64,000 nt of DNA from assembly GCF_965205175.1 (NCBI RefSeq), contig NZ_OZ242038.1, positions 1,116,001 through 1,180,000 of the forward strand, read 5' to 3'. Below are positions 7,851 to 15,955 of this stretch, piece by piece. Source of the stretch: Poriferisodalis sp965205175 (GTDB lineage: Bacteria > Actinomycetota > Acidimicrobiia > Acidimicrobiales > Poriferisodalaceae). The notes beneath the pieces are model-generated. The model saw nothing but the letters and a program-made list of their open reading frames with translations, searched no databases and was not told the DNA's origin. Position 1 is the first letter of the stretch. Every line of letters starts with the position of its first letter. Made by a program: the position numbers and the translations under genes.

Positions 7851-8873
7851 GTGAGCGTGACGGCTGCCCGACCGACGCACGATGAGTTCGTGGCTCAGCT
7901 GACCGGCGGCATGACGCGACCGGACTTGGCGCCGTTCGAGGGATCGGAGCGCCTGCGCCCCGACGGTCGGCCCAAGCCGGAGTTCCGGGCGCAACTGCGT
8001 CGCGTCCCCAACGCCGTCAACGCCGTCGAGGTGCTGGCGACGCTGGCGGCCGCCGTGGCAGTCGTCGGCGCCGTCATCGTCGCTGGCCATCCGCTGGCCG
8101 TTGTCGTCGCCGTGCCGATCATCGGCACATTGCAGCTGCGGATGTTCGTCCTGCATCACGAAGCAGCGCACCGGCTGCTGTTCTCGAACCGCCGGCTGAA
8201 CGACCTCGTCGGCATCAACCTGCTGGGCTGGCTGCCGCTGGGGACCGGCTCGCACCACTACCGCAGAGGACACGCGCATCACCATCGGGACGAGTTCGGC
8301 CCCAAGGAGCCCGACCTCCTGCTGTATGCGCTCTACCCGATCACTCCGAGGTCGCTGCGTCGCAAGCTGGCGCGTGACCTCGTGGGCGTATCGGCTTGGC
8401 GCATCGTCAAGCCCCGCTTCACCGGGCTCGTGAAGCCCAGCTACCTGGCGCTCAGCCTGCGGTTCTTCGCCGGCCAAGCGCTGGTGTTCGGGCTGTACTG
8501 GTTGGCTGGCCACCCTTGGCTGTACCTGCTGACGTGGCTGCTTCCCTGGTGTACGTGGTACCAGGTCATCAACCGCCTGCGAGCCATCGCCGAGCACGGC
8601 GGGATGACCCGCACCGCGGACCGCCGCAACACCACGCACCACATCCGCCAGAGCTGGCCGGCGCGGGTGCTCTTCGCGCCGTACCACGTGGGCTACCACT
8701 TGGCCCACCATGTCGATTCGGGCATACCGGCGCGCAACCTGCCGCGCTTGCAGCGTGCGTTGGAAGAGGACGGTTACGCAGACGTCGATGCACGCTGGCC
8801 GAACTACCGCTCGCTGTGGCGCGCCCTGGCATCGCCAGCGCCGGAGGCCGCCGCACAGCCCGCGACGGCGTGA
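7851..8873 (+). CDS. Membrane fatty acid desaturase/hydroxylase family protein
   Basis: This is an integral-membrane di-iron enzyme that inserts a double bond or hydroxyl into acyl chains or related lipids. The three His boxes are present: HHEAAH (first), HAHHHRDEFG (second) and HLAHHVD (third). Two hydrophobic hairpins sit in the expected spacing (roughly residues 75-115 and 205-245). GTG 7851 gives 340 aa and lies directly behind a TATGAT box. An earlier TTG at 7788 is possible but would place the promoter inside the gene. A phytoene/carotenoid- or sterol-type substrate cannot be excluded. Confidence 0.85.
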   Translation: MSVTAARPTHDEFVAQLTGGMTRPDLAPFEGSERLRPDGRPKPEFRAQLRRVPNAVNAVEVLATLAAAVAVVGAVIVAGHPLAVVVAVPIIGTLQLRMFVLHHEAAHRLLFSNRRLNDLVGINLLGWLPLGTGSHHYRRGHAHHHRDEFGPKEPDLLLYALYPITPRSLRRKLARDLVGVSAWRIVKPRFTGLVKPSYLALSLRFFAGQALVFGLYWLAGHPWLYLLTWLLPWCTWYQVINRLRAIAEHGGMTRTADRRNTTHHIRQSWPARVLFAPYHVGYHLAHHVDSGIPARNLPRLQRALEEDGYADVDARWPNYRSLWRALASPAPEAAAQPATA

Positions 8874-8921
8874 CCTGTCGCCGCCGCGAACTGCCGCTGT
8901 TGCGAGCCTGAGGAGGCAACC

Positions 8922-9956
8922 GTGCGCCTGAAATCGACGCCGCTGGGGTCGAACTGCGGCCTGCAGGTCTCTGAGCTGTGCTTGGGCACGATGAACTTCG
9001 GCATCCCGGGCCGAGGTCACCAGGGCGACTGGACGCTGGACATCGACCAGGCTCGACCCATCTTCGAGGCGGCCATCGAGCGTGGTCTGTACTACTTCGA
9101 CTGTGCCGACATCTACGGACTTGGCGCATCCGAAGAGGTGGTCGGCCGGCTGCTGCGCGAACTGCTGCCCCGCGAGCAGTACGTGCTGACCACGAAGGTC
9201 TCCATGCCGATGGGCCGCGGCCCCAACGAATGCGGCCTGAGCCGCAAGCACATCATTGAAGGCGTCGACAACTCGCTGCGTCGGCTCGGCGTCGACTACG
9301 TGGACCAGCTGATCATCCACCGCCATCCGCACGGCATCCCCGCCAGTAATCCGGCGCCCATCGAGGAGTCGCTGGAGGCACTTCACGACGTCGTCAAGGC
9401 CGGCAAGGCGCTGTACCTGGGCGGCTCGTCGATGTTCGCCTGGCAGTTCGCCGAGCTGCAGCTCACTTCGGAGATGCGCGGCTGGACGAAGTTTGTCTCG
9501 ATGCAGAACCACTACAACCTGATCTACCGCGAAGAAGAGCGGGAGATGAATCCGTACTGCGTCGCCACCGGTGTTGCACTCACGCCGTGGTCGCCGCTGG
9601 CGCGGGGCATTCTGACAGGCGCCTACCGAGGCAGCCTCGACGCCGGCACCACCAGCCGCTCCACAGGACAGGACCGTGCCCGCACCGAGAGCCTCTATCG
9701 AGGCGAACGGGACTTCGACATCGCAGAACGGGTGGCCGAAGTCGCCGATCGGCTGGGGGTGCGCCCGGCACAGGTGGCGCTGGCGTGGCTGATCAACAAG
9801 CCCGAGATCACCGCGCCCGTCGTCGGCGTCTCGAAGATCAGCCAGCTCGATCAGCTCGTCGAGGCCACCACCATCGAGCTCAGCGCGGACGACAACGCCT
9901 ACCTCGAAGCGCTCTACCGGCCCGTGGAGAACCTGCTCTCGCTCGGCGCCAGCTGA
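8922..9956 (+). CDS. Aldo/keto reductase
   Basis: This is an NADPH-dependent TIM-barrel oxidoreductase of 344 aa. The catalytic tetrad is visible: Asp and Tyr in DCADIYGLG, Lys in LTTKVS, and His in LIIHRHP. The C-terminal NADP-binding part contains PVVGVSKISQLDQL. It is most like the AKR11/YghZ-type branch that acts on aldehydes, but the substrate is unknown. GTG 8922 is preceded by a strong GAGGAGG Shine-Dalgarno at 8909-8915. It follows the desaturase by 48 bp on the same strand. Confidence 0.88.
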   Translation: MRLKSTPLGSNCGLQVSELCLGTMNFGIPGRGHQGDWTLDIDQARPIFEAAIERGLYYFDCADIYGLGASEEVVGRLLRELLPREQYVLTTKVSMPMGRGPNECGLSRKHIIEGVDNSLRRLGVDYVDQLIIHRHPHGIPASNPAPIEESLEALHDVVKAGKALYLGGSSMFAWQFAELQLTSEMRGWTKFVSMQNHYNLIYREEEREMNPYCVATGVALTPWSPLARGILTGAYRGSLDAGTTSRSTGQDRARTESLYRGERDFDIAERVAEVADRLGVRPAQVALAWLINKPEITAPVVGVSKISQLDQLVEATTIELSADDNAYLEALYRPVENLLSLGAS

Positions 9957-10015
9957 GCTGAGACGCCGCTGAGCTGCTGCGGCGCCACAGCGGTTCGGCG
10001 GCACAGCTCACGCCG

Positions 10016-10021
10016 TAGCCT
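10016..10021 (+). promoter_or_regulatory. -10 box of leaderless coxD
   Basis: TAGCCT ends 8 bases before GTG 10030, so the coxD-coxG run probably has its own leaderless promoter. Confidence 0.45.
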
Positions 10022-10029
10022 TCGACCCG

Positions 10030-10935
10030 GTGTTCACCCAGCCGCATGCCCCCGCTGATGTCGCGGCGGCGTTGACCGAGCATGGCTACCTGCCCGACGA
10101 GGGGCTCTCGGTGGTCGTGTTCCTCTCGGTCACGATGGGAAGACCGCTCTTTCTGGAGGGCGACGCGGGCGTCGGCAAGACCGAGCTGGCCAAGGTGCTG
10201 GCGGCCTGGACCGGTGGGGAGTTCATCCGTTTGCAGTGCTACGAGGGCATCGACGCCGCCCAAGCGCTCTACGAGTGGGACTACACGCGCCAGCTCCTGC
10301 ATCTGCGCACCGCAGAGGTTGCGGGACGTGCCGCCGCGGCGCCTGAGGCCATCGAAGACGAGCTGTACTCGGAGCGCTTCTTGATCCGCCGCCCCCTGCT
10401 GGCGGCCATCGACCACGACGACGCCACGCCGGCGGTGCTGTTGATCGACGAGGTGGATCGCGCAGACGACGAGTTCGAGGCTTTCTTGCTCGAAGTGCTC
10501 TCCGACTTCACCGTCACCGTGCCCGAGCTGGGAACCATCACGGCTGCGCAGCCGCCGCTGGTGGTAATCACGTCCAATCGGACCCGCGACGTACACGACG
10601 CGCTGAAGCGCCGCTGCCTGTACCACTGGGTCGCTCACCCGTCGGTGGATCGAGAGGTCGAGATCGTCAAGCTCAAGCTGCCCGACGTGGACGGCGCGCT
10701 CGCACGCCAAGTGGCATCGGCGGTGTCGGTCATGCGCGAGATGCGGCTCTACAAGCCGCCAGGTGTGGCCGAGACCATCGACTGGGCCACCGCGCTGGGG
10801 CGTCTGGGTGCTGCTGAGCTCGACGCGCCCATGCTCGAGGCCACGCTGGGCACGGTGCTGAAGTACCGCGAGGATCACCAGCGCGTCACCTCCGTGGGCA
10901 TGGAGATGATCATGGCCGCCGTTGCCGACGCCTGA
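10030..10935 (+). CDS. coxD: MoxR/CoxD-type AAA+ ATPase
   Basis: CoxD-like MoxR ATPases help mature the active site of molybdenum CO dehydrogenases, working with the VWA protein CoxE. The 301-aa product has Walker A GDAGVGKT (about residues 44-51), Walker B LLIDEVD, sensor 1 VITSN and the arginine-finger region KRRCLYHWV. Translation begins at GTG 10030 behind a TAGCCT box. coxE starts inside its 3' end (14-bp overlap), so the pair is coupled. This is the first gene of the accessory run D-E-F-F-acyl-CoA dehydrogenase-MocA-G. Confidence 0.92.
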   Translation: MFTQPHAPADVAAALTEHGYLPDEGLSVVVFLSVTMGRPLFLEGDAGVGKTELAKVLAAWTGGEFIRLQCYEGIDAAQALYEWDYTRQLLHLRTAEVAGRAAAAPEAIEDELYSERFLIRRPLLAAIDHDDATPAVLLIDEVDRADDEFEAFLLEVLSDFTVTVPELGTITAAQPPLVVITSNRTRDVHDALKRRCLYHWVAHPSVDREVEIVKLKLPDVDGALARQVASAVSVMREMRLYKPPGVAETIDWATALGRLGAAELDAPMLEATLGTVLKYREDHQRVTSVGMEMIMAAVADA

Positions 10936-12142
10936 GCGCCAGGGACCCGAGCACGCCGTGGGCGCCGCCGGCGCGGACCTGAACGGCCAGGCTCGCGCCG
11001 CAGCAGATGTCTCGCGCTTCGATGGGCGCATCAACGAGCCCGAGCGCTTGGCCTCGGCCTTCTCGCACGTACTGAGGGGTGCCGGCGTGGTGGTCACCAT
11101 TCGCCGGGTGATGGCATTCACCGAAGCGCTGCGCGTGCTCGGCGCCGGCGAGCGCGACAGCGTCTACTGGGCGGGCCGCACGACGCTGGTCGGCAGCCCT
11201 GCCGACATCGACGTCTACGACCGTGCGTTCGCCGTCTTCTGGGAGGGACAGGCGCGCAGCGGCATCGTCGTGGAGCTGCCGCCGATCTCGGTGACGCTGG
11301 CGACCGACACCGACGACGGCGGTGTGCCGCTGCCGAGTCACAGCGAGGAACCTGACGCCGGCCAGACGCTGCGTGTCCGCTACAGCGACGTCGAGACGCT
11401 GCGCCACAAGGACTTTGCTGACTGCACCGACGGCGAGCTGTCCGAGCTGCATGCCTTGATGGGCGAGATGCGCTTCGGGGCCGTGACCCGCCGCTCGCGC
11501 CGAGCCGTGCGGGCGAAGCACGCCTCGCGCCGGCCGGACCTGCGCCGCACCATTCGCCGCGCGCTGCGCACCGGCGGCGAAGCAGTCCGCCGGGAGTTCT
11601 TGACCGACGACCGCAAGCCGCGCCGGCTGGTGCTGCTGCTGGACGTCTCCGGTTCCATGGCGCCCTACGCGCGGGCGCTGGTGCGCTTCGCTCACGCAGC
11701 CGTGGTGGGTCGCACCCGGGTGGAGGCGTTCGCTATCGGGACGCGACTCACCCGGGTCACGCGCGAGCTGTCGTCGCGCGATCCCGACGCCGGCCTGAGC
11801 GCCGCCGGCGATGCGGTTGCCGACTGGTCGGGCGGCACCCGTCTGGGCGCCACGCTGCACGAGTTCAACGACCGCTGGGGCGTACGGGGCTACGCGCGTG
11901 GCGCCATCGTGGTGATCTGCTCCGACGGCTGGGACCGCGGTGCCCCGGACGAGCTGTCCGAACAGATGGCGAGGCTGCACTTGGTGACGCATCGGCTGGT
12001 CTGGGTCAATCCGCTGAAGCACACGCCCGGCTATGCGCCGTTGGCGCGCGGCATGGCGGCGGCGTTGCCCCATGTCGACGAATTCGTCGAGGGTCACTCG
12101 TTCGACTCCCTGGAGCACCTTGCCGCGGCGATTGCGGCCTGA
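10922..12142 (+). CDS. coxE: VWA-domain protein CoxE
   Basis: This is the partner of the CoxD ATPase in cofactor maturation of molybdenum hydroxylases. The 406-aa protein belongs to the CoxE/YeaD-like VWA family. A variable N-terminal half is followed by an Arg-rich stretch (about 185-215) and a von Willebrand A domain with the MIDAS motif DVSGS near residue 240. The downstream Thr is in WSGGTRLG and the Asp in ICSDGWDRG. I use the TTG at 10922, which overlaps coxD; a GTG at 10958 is an alternative. It ends 61 bp before the first XdhC gene. Confidence 0.9.
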   Translation: MPTPERQGPEHAVGAAGADLNGQARAAADVSRFDGRINEPERLASAFSHVLRGAGVVVTIRRVMAFTEALRVLGAGERDSVYWAGRTTLVGSPADIDVYDRAFAVFWEGQARSGIVVELPPISVTLATDTDDGGVPLPSHSEEPDAGQTLRVRYSDVETLRHKDFADCTDGELSELHALMGEMRFGAVTRRSRRAVRAKHASRRPDLRRTIRRALRTGGEAVRREFLTDDRKPRRLVLLLDVSGSMAPYARALVRFAHAAVVGRTRVEAFAIGTRLTRVTRELSSRDPDAGLSAAGDAVADWSGGTRLGATLHEFNDRWGVRGYARGAIVVICSDGWDRGAPDELSEQMARLHLVTHRLVWVNPLKHTPGYAPLARGMAAALPHVDEFVEGHSFDSLEHLAAAIAA

Positions 12143-12203
12143 CCCGGTGCCGCCGCAGCGCCGCAGCCGACGCGCCGCCCACTGAGGAGGCGAGACTGGC
12201 CGA

Positions 12204-12521
12204 ATGGACGAGATCCTGGACGACATCGACCGCTGGAGGACCGCCGGCCAGCGAGTGGCCCTTGCCCGAGTGGTGGACATCGAGGGCTCCGGGCCGCGTG
12301 ACCCTGGCGCCGCAATGGCGGTGAACGAAGCAGGAGAGGTGGCCGGGTCGGTGTCGGGCGGCTGCGTGGAGGGGGCCGTCGTGGGCGAAGCGCTGGAGCT
12401 GCTGGGCGGCAGGCGCGCAGCGGGCATCACCACCTTTGGCTACAGCGACGACGAGGCCTTCGCCGTCGGGCTCACCTGCGGGGGCACCATCCACCTGTTC
12501 GTGGAGGAGCTCGACTGGTGA
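12204..12521 (+). CDS. XdhC/CoxI-family accessory protein, N-terminal domain only
   Basis: XdhC-type proteins bind molybdenum cofactor and promote its sulfuration and insertion. This 105-aa protein contains only the N-terminal XdhC/CoxI domain, with the ALARVVDIEGSGPRDPGAAM start and the conserved GSVSGGCVEGAV motif. The downstream gene supplies the Rossmann-like XdhC domain, and the two overlap by four bases (GTGA). Separate small and large XdhC-like proteins are usual in cox clusters, so I read this as two intact genes and not a split one. Confidence 0.85.
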   Translation: MDEILDDIDRWRTAGQRVALARVVDIEGSGPRDPGAAMAVNEAGEVAGSVSGGCVEGAVVGEALELLGGRRAAGITTFGYSDDEAFAVGLTCGGTIHLFVEELDW

Positions 12522-13399
12522 GTCCCGAGTCGACGCAGCCGGCGCCCCTGCAGCCGGAACCGACGGGTGCTGACTCCACGAACGCTGTGCGCGGCCGGCC
12601 GGGCTCAGGCGGCGGCACCGACATCTACGAGGCGTTTCGGGATGCCATCAGGGCTGAGGAACCTGTGGCACTGGCAACGATCATCGAGGGCGCCGCTGCA
12701 CTGGGCGCCAAGCTGCTCGTGCGGCTCGACGCTCCGCCGCTCGGCAGCCTAGGCGATGCAGACCTCGACCGAGTCGTGGCGCGCGACGCGCTCGGGATGC
12801 TCGACGCAGGCATCAGCGAGGTGCGTCACTACGGCCCGCACGGCGAAGCGCGCCAGACCGATCTCAGCGTGTTCGTGGAGTGCCATGCCCGCCGTCCGCA
12901 CATGGTCATCTTCGGGGCCGTGGACTTCACCCGTGCGCTCGCCTCCCAAGCCAAACTGCTCGGCTATCGAGTGACGGTCTGCGACGCTCGGGAGGTGTTC
13001 GCTACCAGACGCCGCTTCCCGATGGCCGACGACGTGGTGGTGGACTGGCCGAACCGCCTGCTCGACCGCATCGGTGAGGAGCTTGGGCCTCGCGATGCCG
13101 TGTGCGTGCTGACCCACGACCACAAGTTCGATGTGCCCGCCATCGTCGGCGCCCTGCCGACTCGGGTGGGCTACCTGGGCGCGATGGGTTCGCGCACCAC
13201 CCACCAACGCCGCACCGAACGGCTTCGCGAAGCGGGAGTCTCCGATGAGCAGCTCGAACGCGTCATGGCGCCCATCGGCCTCGACATCGGCGGCCGCACA
13301 CCGGAGGAGACAGCAGTTTCCATCGTCGCGGAGATCATCGCCTCCCGCACCGGCCGCCAAGCGCCCCGCCTGAAGGACGGCCAGGGTCGCATCCACTAG
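12518..13399 (+). CDS. XdhC-family protein with C-terminal Rossmann domain
   Basis: This is the larger XdhC/CoxF-type accessory protein, 293 aa. After a Pro/Gly-rich N-terminal linker (about 1-35) comes a reduced XdhC N-domain. The C-terminal Rossmann-like domain begins near HMVIFGAVDFTRALA and contains DAREVFATRRRFP, VLTHDHKFD, YLGAMGSRTTHQRR and the terminal GLDIGGRTPEETAVSI motif. These are the characteristic XdhC_C signatures. Its GTG overlaps the previous stop. It should act in loading molybdenum-cytosine-dinucleotide cofactor into the hydroxylase. Confidence 0.88.
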   Translation: MSPESTQPAPLQPEPTGADSTNAVRGRPGSGGGTDIYEAFRDAIRAEEPVALATIIEGAAALGAKLLVRLDAPPLGSLGDADLDRVVARDALGMLDAGISEVRHYGPHGEARQTDLSVFVECHARRPHMVIFGAVDFTRALASQAKLLGYRVTVCDAREVFATRRRFPMADDVVVDWPNRLLDRIGEELGPRDAVCVLTHDHKFDVPAIVGALPTRVGYLGAMGSRTTHQRRTERLREAGVSDEQLERVMAPIGLDIGGRTPEETAVSIVAEIIASRTGRQAPRLKDGQGRIH

Positions 13400-13424
13400 C
13401 GACTGGCTCGTCGGCCTGCTCAGG

Positions 13425-13430
13425 TAGCTT
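13425..13430 (+). promoter_or_regulatory. -10 box of leaderless acyl-CoA dehydrogenase gene
   Basis: TAGCTT ends 7 bases before ATG 13438. Confidence 0.5.
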
Positions 13431-13437
13431 GGCCGTG

Positions 13438-14604
13438 ATGAACTTCACGCCCAACGAGGACCACGAGGCGATCCGCGAAGGCGTGCGTCGGGTCTGCGCA
13501 GACTTCCCTGACGACTACTGGCGCGACCGTGACGACAAGCACGAGTTTCCTTGGGACTTCTACCACGCCATGGCCGAAGGAGGCTGGGTCGGCATCGCCA
13601 TCCCGGAGGAGTACGGCGGCGGCGGCCAAGGCATCACCGAGGCATCCATCGTGCTGGAGGAGGTCGCTGCCAGCGGCGCGGCCATGAACGGCTGCTCGGC
13701 CCTGCACCTGTCGATCTTCGGCATGGAACCGGTGCGCAAGTACGGCTCTGAGGCGCTCGCCAAAGAGATCCTGCCGGGTGTGGCTGACGGCGCCATACAC
13801 GCTGCCTTCGGCGTGACCGAGCCCGATGCCGGCACCGACACCACGTCGATCCGCACCCGAGCCGAGCGAGACGGCGACGAGTACGTGATCACCGGCGCCA
13901 AGGTGTGGACCACCAAGGCGCCCTACTGCGACGTGTGCCTGTTGCTGGTGCGCACCACCCCCAAGGAACTGTGCGACGGCCCCACCCAGGGCATGACCCT
14001 GCTGCTGGTCGACCTGCAGGACCCGGCCGTCGACATCACCCCGATCCCGAAGGTGGGCCGCAACGCCGTGGTCTCCTGCGAGGTTCGCTACGACGGACTG
14101 CGCGTGCCGGTGGACCGACGGGTGGGCGAGGAGGGCGAAGGCTTCCGCTACATCCTCGACGGCCTCAACCCCGAGCGGATCCTGATCGCCGCCGAGGCGC
14201 TGGGCATCGGGCGGGTCGCGCTGCGCCGCGCCGCGCAGTACGCCAAGGACCGGGTGATCTTCGGTCGCCCGATCGGCCAGAACCAAGGCATCGCATTCCC
14301 GTTGGCGGACAGTCACGCTCGCTTGCATGCCGCCGAGCTGGTGGTTCGCGACGCGTCGTGGCGCTACGACCACGGCCTCAGCTGCGGCGAGCAGGCCAAT
14401 CTGGCCAAGTACCTGGCGTCGGAGGCGGCGTTCGAATGCGCCGACCGCGCCATGCAGACTCACGGCGGCTTCGGCTACGCCAAGGAGTACCACGTGGAGC
14501 GCTACTGGCGCGAAGCGCGGCTGATGAAGATTGCTCCCGTCAGCCAGGAGATGGTGCTGAACTTCGTGTCCTCCAAGGTGCTCGGCCTGCCGCGCTCCTA
14601 CTAG
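13438..14604 (+). CDS. Acyl-CoA dehydrogenase
   Basis: This FAD enzyme oxidises acyl-CoA to 2-enoyl-CoA and passes electrons to ETF. The 388-aa protein shows the standard three-part fold. The N-terminal helices contain IAIPEEYGGGG, the middle domain contains the FAD/substrate signature AAFGVTEPDAGTDTTSI, and the C-terminal helical domain contains RVIFGRPIGQNQGI. The end of that domain, QTHGGFGYAKEYHVER, holds the likely catalytic Glu. ATG 13438 is chosen over a TTG at 13429 because TAGCTT lies exactly 7 bases upstream of it. Its place inside a cox accessory run is unexplained; the chain-length preference is unknown. Confidence 0.92.
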   Translation: MNFTPNEDHEAIREGVRRVCADFPDDYWRDRDDKHEFPWDFYHAMAEGGWVGIAIPEEYGGGGQGITEASIVLEEVAASGAAMNGCSALHLSIFGMEPVRKYGSEALAKEILPGVADGAIHAAFGVTEPDAGTDTTSIRTRAERDGDEYVITGAKVWTTKAPYCDVCLLLVRTTPKELCDGPTQGMTLLLVDLQDPAVDITPIPKVGRNAVVSCEVRYDGLRVPVDRRVGEEGEGFRYILDGLNPERILIAAEALGIGRVALRRAAQYAKDRVIFGRPIGQNQGIAFPLADSHARLHAAELVVRDASWRYDHGLSCGEQANLAKYLASEAAFECADRAMQTHGGFGYAKEYHVERYWREARLMKIAPVSQEMVLNFVSSKVLGLPRSY

Positions 14605-14618
14605 CGGGTCGGCGGCCG

Positions 14619-15185
14619 GTGTCCACCGCAGGCGTGCTGCTGGCAGCGGGAGCGGGCACCCGGTTCAGCGGTCCCTCGCACAAGCTGCTCGCCGAGCTCG
14701 ACGGTCGTACCGTGTTCGACCGTGCGCTGAGTTCGCTGGTCGAGGCGGCGCTGGACGAGACGGCGGTGGTCAGAGGCGCGGCGGACGTCTCCGGGACGCT
14801 TGCGGCGCGGCGGGTCGACATAGTCGAGCTCGTCAACGAGCGCTGGCGCTGCGGCATCGCGTCGTCGGTGCGATGTGCTGCTTTCTGGGCGGCGCGCCAG
14901 GGCCATGATGCCATCGTTGTAGGGCTCGCCGACCAGCCGTTCGTGGCCTCATCGGCTTGGCGGGCCGTGGCCGCCGGTGCGGGACCCATCACGGTCGCGG
15001 CCTACCACGGACGGCGAGGCAACCCCGTTCGCTTGGCCAAGGAGGTCTGGCCGTTGCTGCCGTGGCGCGGCGACGAGGGCGCACGAGCGCTCATTCGCCG
15101 GCTGCCAGAAATCGTGCTGCCGCTAGCCTGCCAAGGACTGCCCGATGACATCGACACCATGGAGGATCTGCGCCGATGGAGTTGA
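14619..15185 (+). CDS. MobA-like NTP transferase, probable molybdenum cofactor cytidylyltransferase (MocA-like)
   Basis: The family transfers CMP or GMP to molybdopterin. In cox/xdh clusters the MocA branch makes the cytosine dinucleotide cofactor. The 188-aa protein starts with the nucleotide-binding loop LLAAGAGTRFSGPSHKLL. It contains VGLADQPFV, the metal-binding Asp motif, and RRGNPVRL with the conserved GNP. GTG 14619 lies 14 bp after the acyl-CoA dehydrogenase stop. The 3' end overlaps coxG by 10 bp. Cytidylyl rather than guanylyl specificity is inferred from context. Confidence 0.85.
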   Translation: MSTAGVLLAAGAGTRFSGPSHKLLAELDGRTVFDRALSSLVEAALDETAVVRGAADVSGTLAARRVDIVELVNERWRCGIASSVRCAAFWAARQGHDAIVVGLADQPFVASSAWRAVAAGAGPITVAAYHGRRGNPVRLAKEVWPLLPWRGDEGARALIRRLPEIVLPLACQGLPDDIDTMEDLRRWS

Positions 15186-15925
15186 AGAGCGAATTCCGGG
15201 TCGGACTGCCGGTGGAGCGAGCATGGCGCACGCTCACCGATATCGAGTTCATCGCGCCCTGCATGCCGGGCGCGCAGCTCACCGAGATCGACGGCGACGA
15301 GTTCACCGGCGGTGTCAAGGTCAAGGTCGGGCCGATCACTGCCCAGTACAAGGGTTCAGCGAAGTTCGTCGAGCTCGACGAAGCGGCTCGCCGCATTGTG
15401 CTCGAAGCCACCGGCCGCGATTCGCGCGGCGCGGGCAATGCGTCGGCTGCGGTGACTGCGGAGATGACGCCCGACGGCGACGGCACCGTCGTGAAGATCA
15501 CGACCGACCTGAAGGTCACCGGCAAGGTGGCACAGTTCGGCCGCGGTGTGATGGGCGACGTCACCGAGAAGCTGATCGGCCAGTTCGTGGAATCGCTGGA
15601 GCGCAAGCTGGCCGAGGTCGGCGATCAAACCGAGGAAGCGGGCCAAGACGACCAAGCAGCTGCTGATGCCGCGTCATCGGATGCTGCCGGCGACGGCACT
15701 GCAGACGCCGACGCTTCGCCCGATGGTGCGGCTTCGCAGAGCACTGCGAAAGCGCCCGCCGCGTCGGGTCCGCGCCAGATCGAGATGGCCGAGCCAGAGC
15801 CGGTCGACTTGCTCGGCGCGGCAGGCCGGCCGGTGCTGAAACGTGTCTTGGCACCGCTGGCAGTGGTGGCGCTCTTCCTGCTCAACCGCCGCCGCCGCCG
15901 TCGGCGCAAGCGCCGCCAAGGCTGA
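15176..15925 (+). CDS. coxG: CoxG-like SRPBCC-domain protein with C-terminal membrane anchor
   Basis: CoxG recruits CO dehydrogenase to the membrane and is reported to bind quinone. The first ~145 residues are an SRPBCC/CoxG domain: the VERAWRTLTDIEFIAPCMPGAQL start, VKVKVGPITAQYKG, and QFGRGVMGDVTEKLIGQF near its end. An acidic Ala/Asp-rich linker follows (about 150-205). The protein ends in a single hydrophobic helix (RVLAPLAVVALFLLN) with a poly-Arg tail, a tail-anchor arrangement. Translation from ATG 15176 overlaps the upstream gene. Its presence strengthens the view that a CODH-like enzyme is made in this cell. Confidence 0.88.
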   Translation: MELKSEFRVGLPVERAWRTLTDIEFIAPCMPGAQLTEIDGDEFTGGVKVKVGPITAQYKGSAKFVELDEAARRIVLEATGRDSRGAGNASAAVTAEMTPDGDGTVVKITTDLKVTGKVAQFGRGVMGDVTEKLIGQFVESLERKLAEVGDQTEEAGQDDQAAADAASSDAAGDGTADADASPDGAASQSTAKAPAASGPRQIEMAEPEPVDLLGAAGRPVLKRVLAPLAVVALFLLNRRRRRRRKRRQG

Positions 15926-15955
15926 CGCCTGCCCGCCGCAGTCCCGCAGCGCGAG

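Noticed and set aside
12204..13399. A frameshifted single XdhC gene
   Set aside because: The two products overlap as GTGA, each is intact with its own conserved domain, and separate small and large XdhC-like genes are usual in cox clusters.
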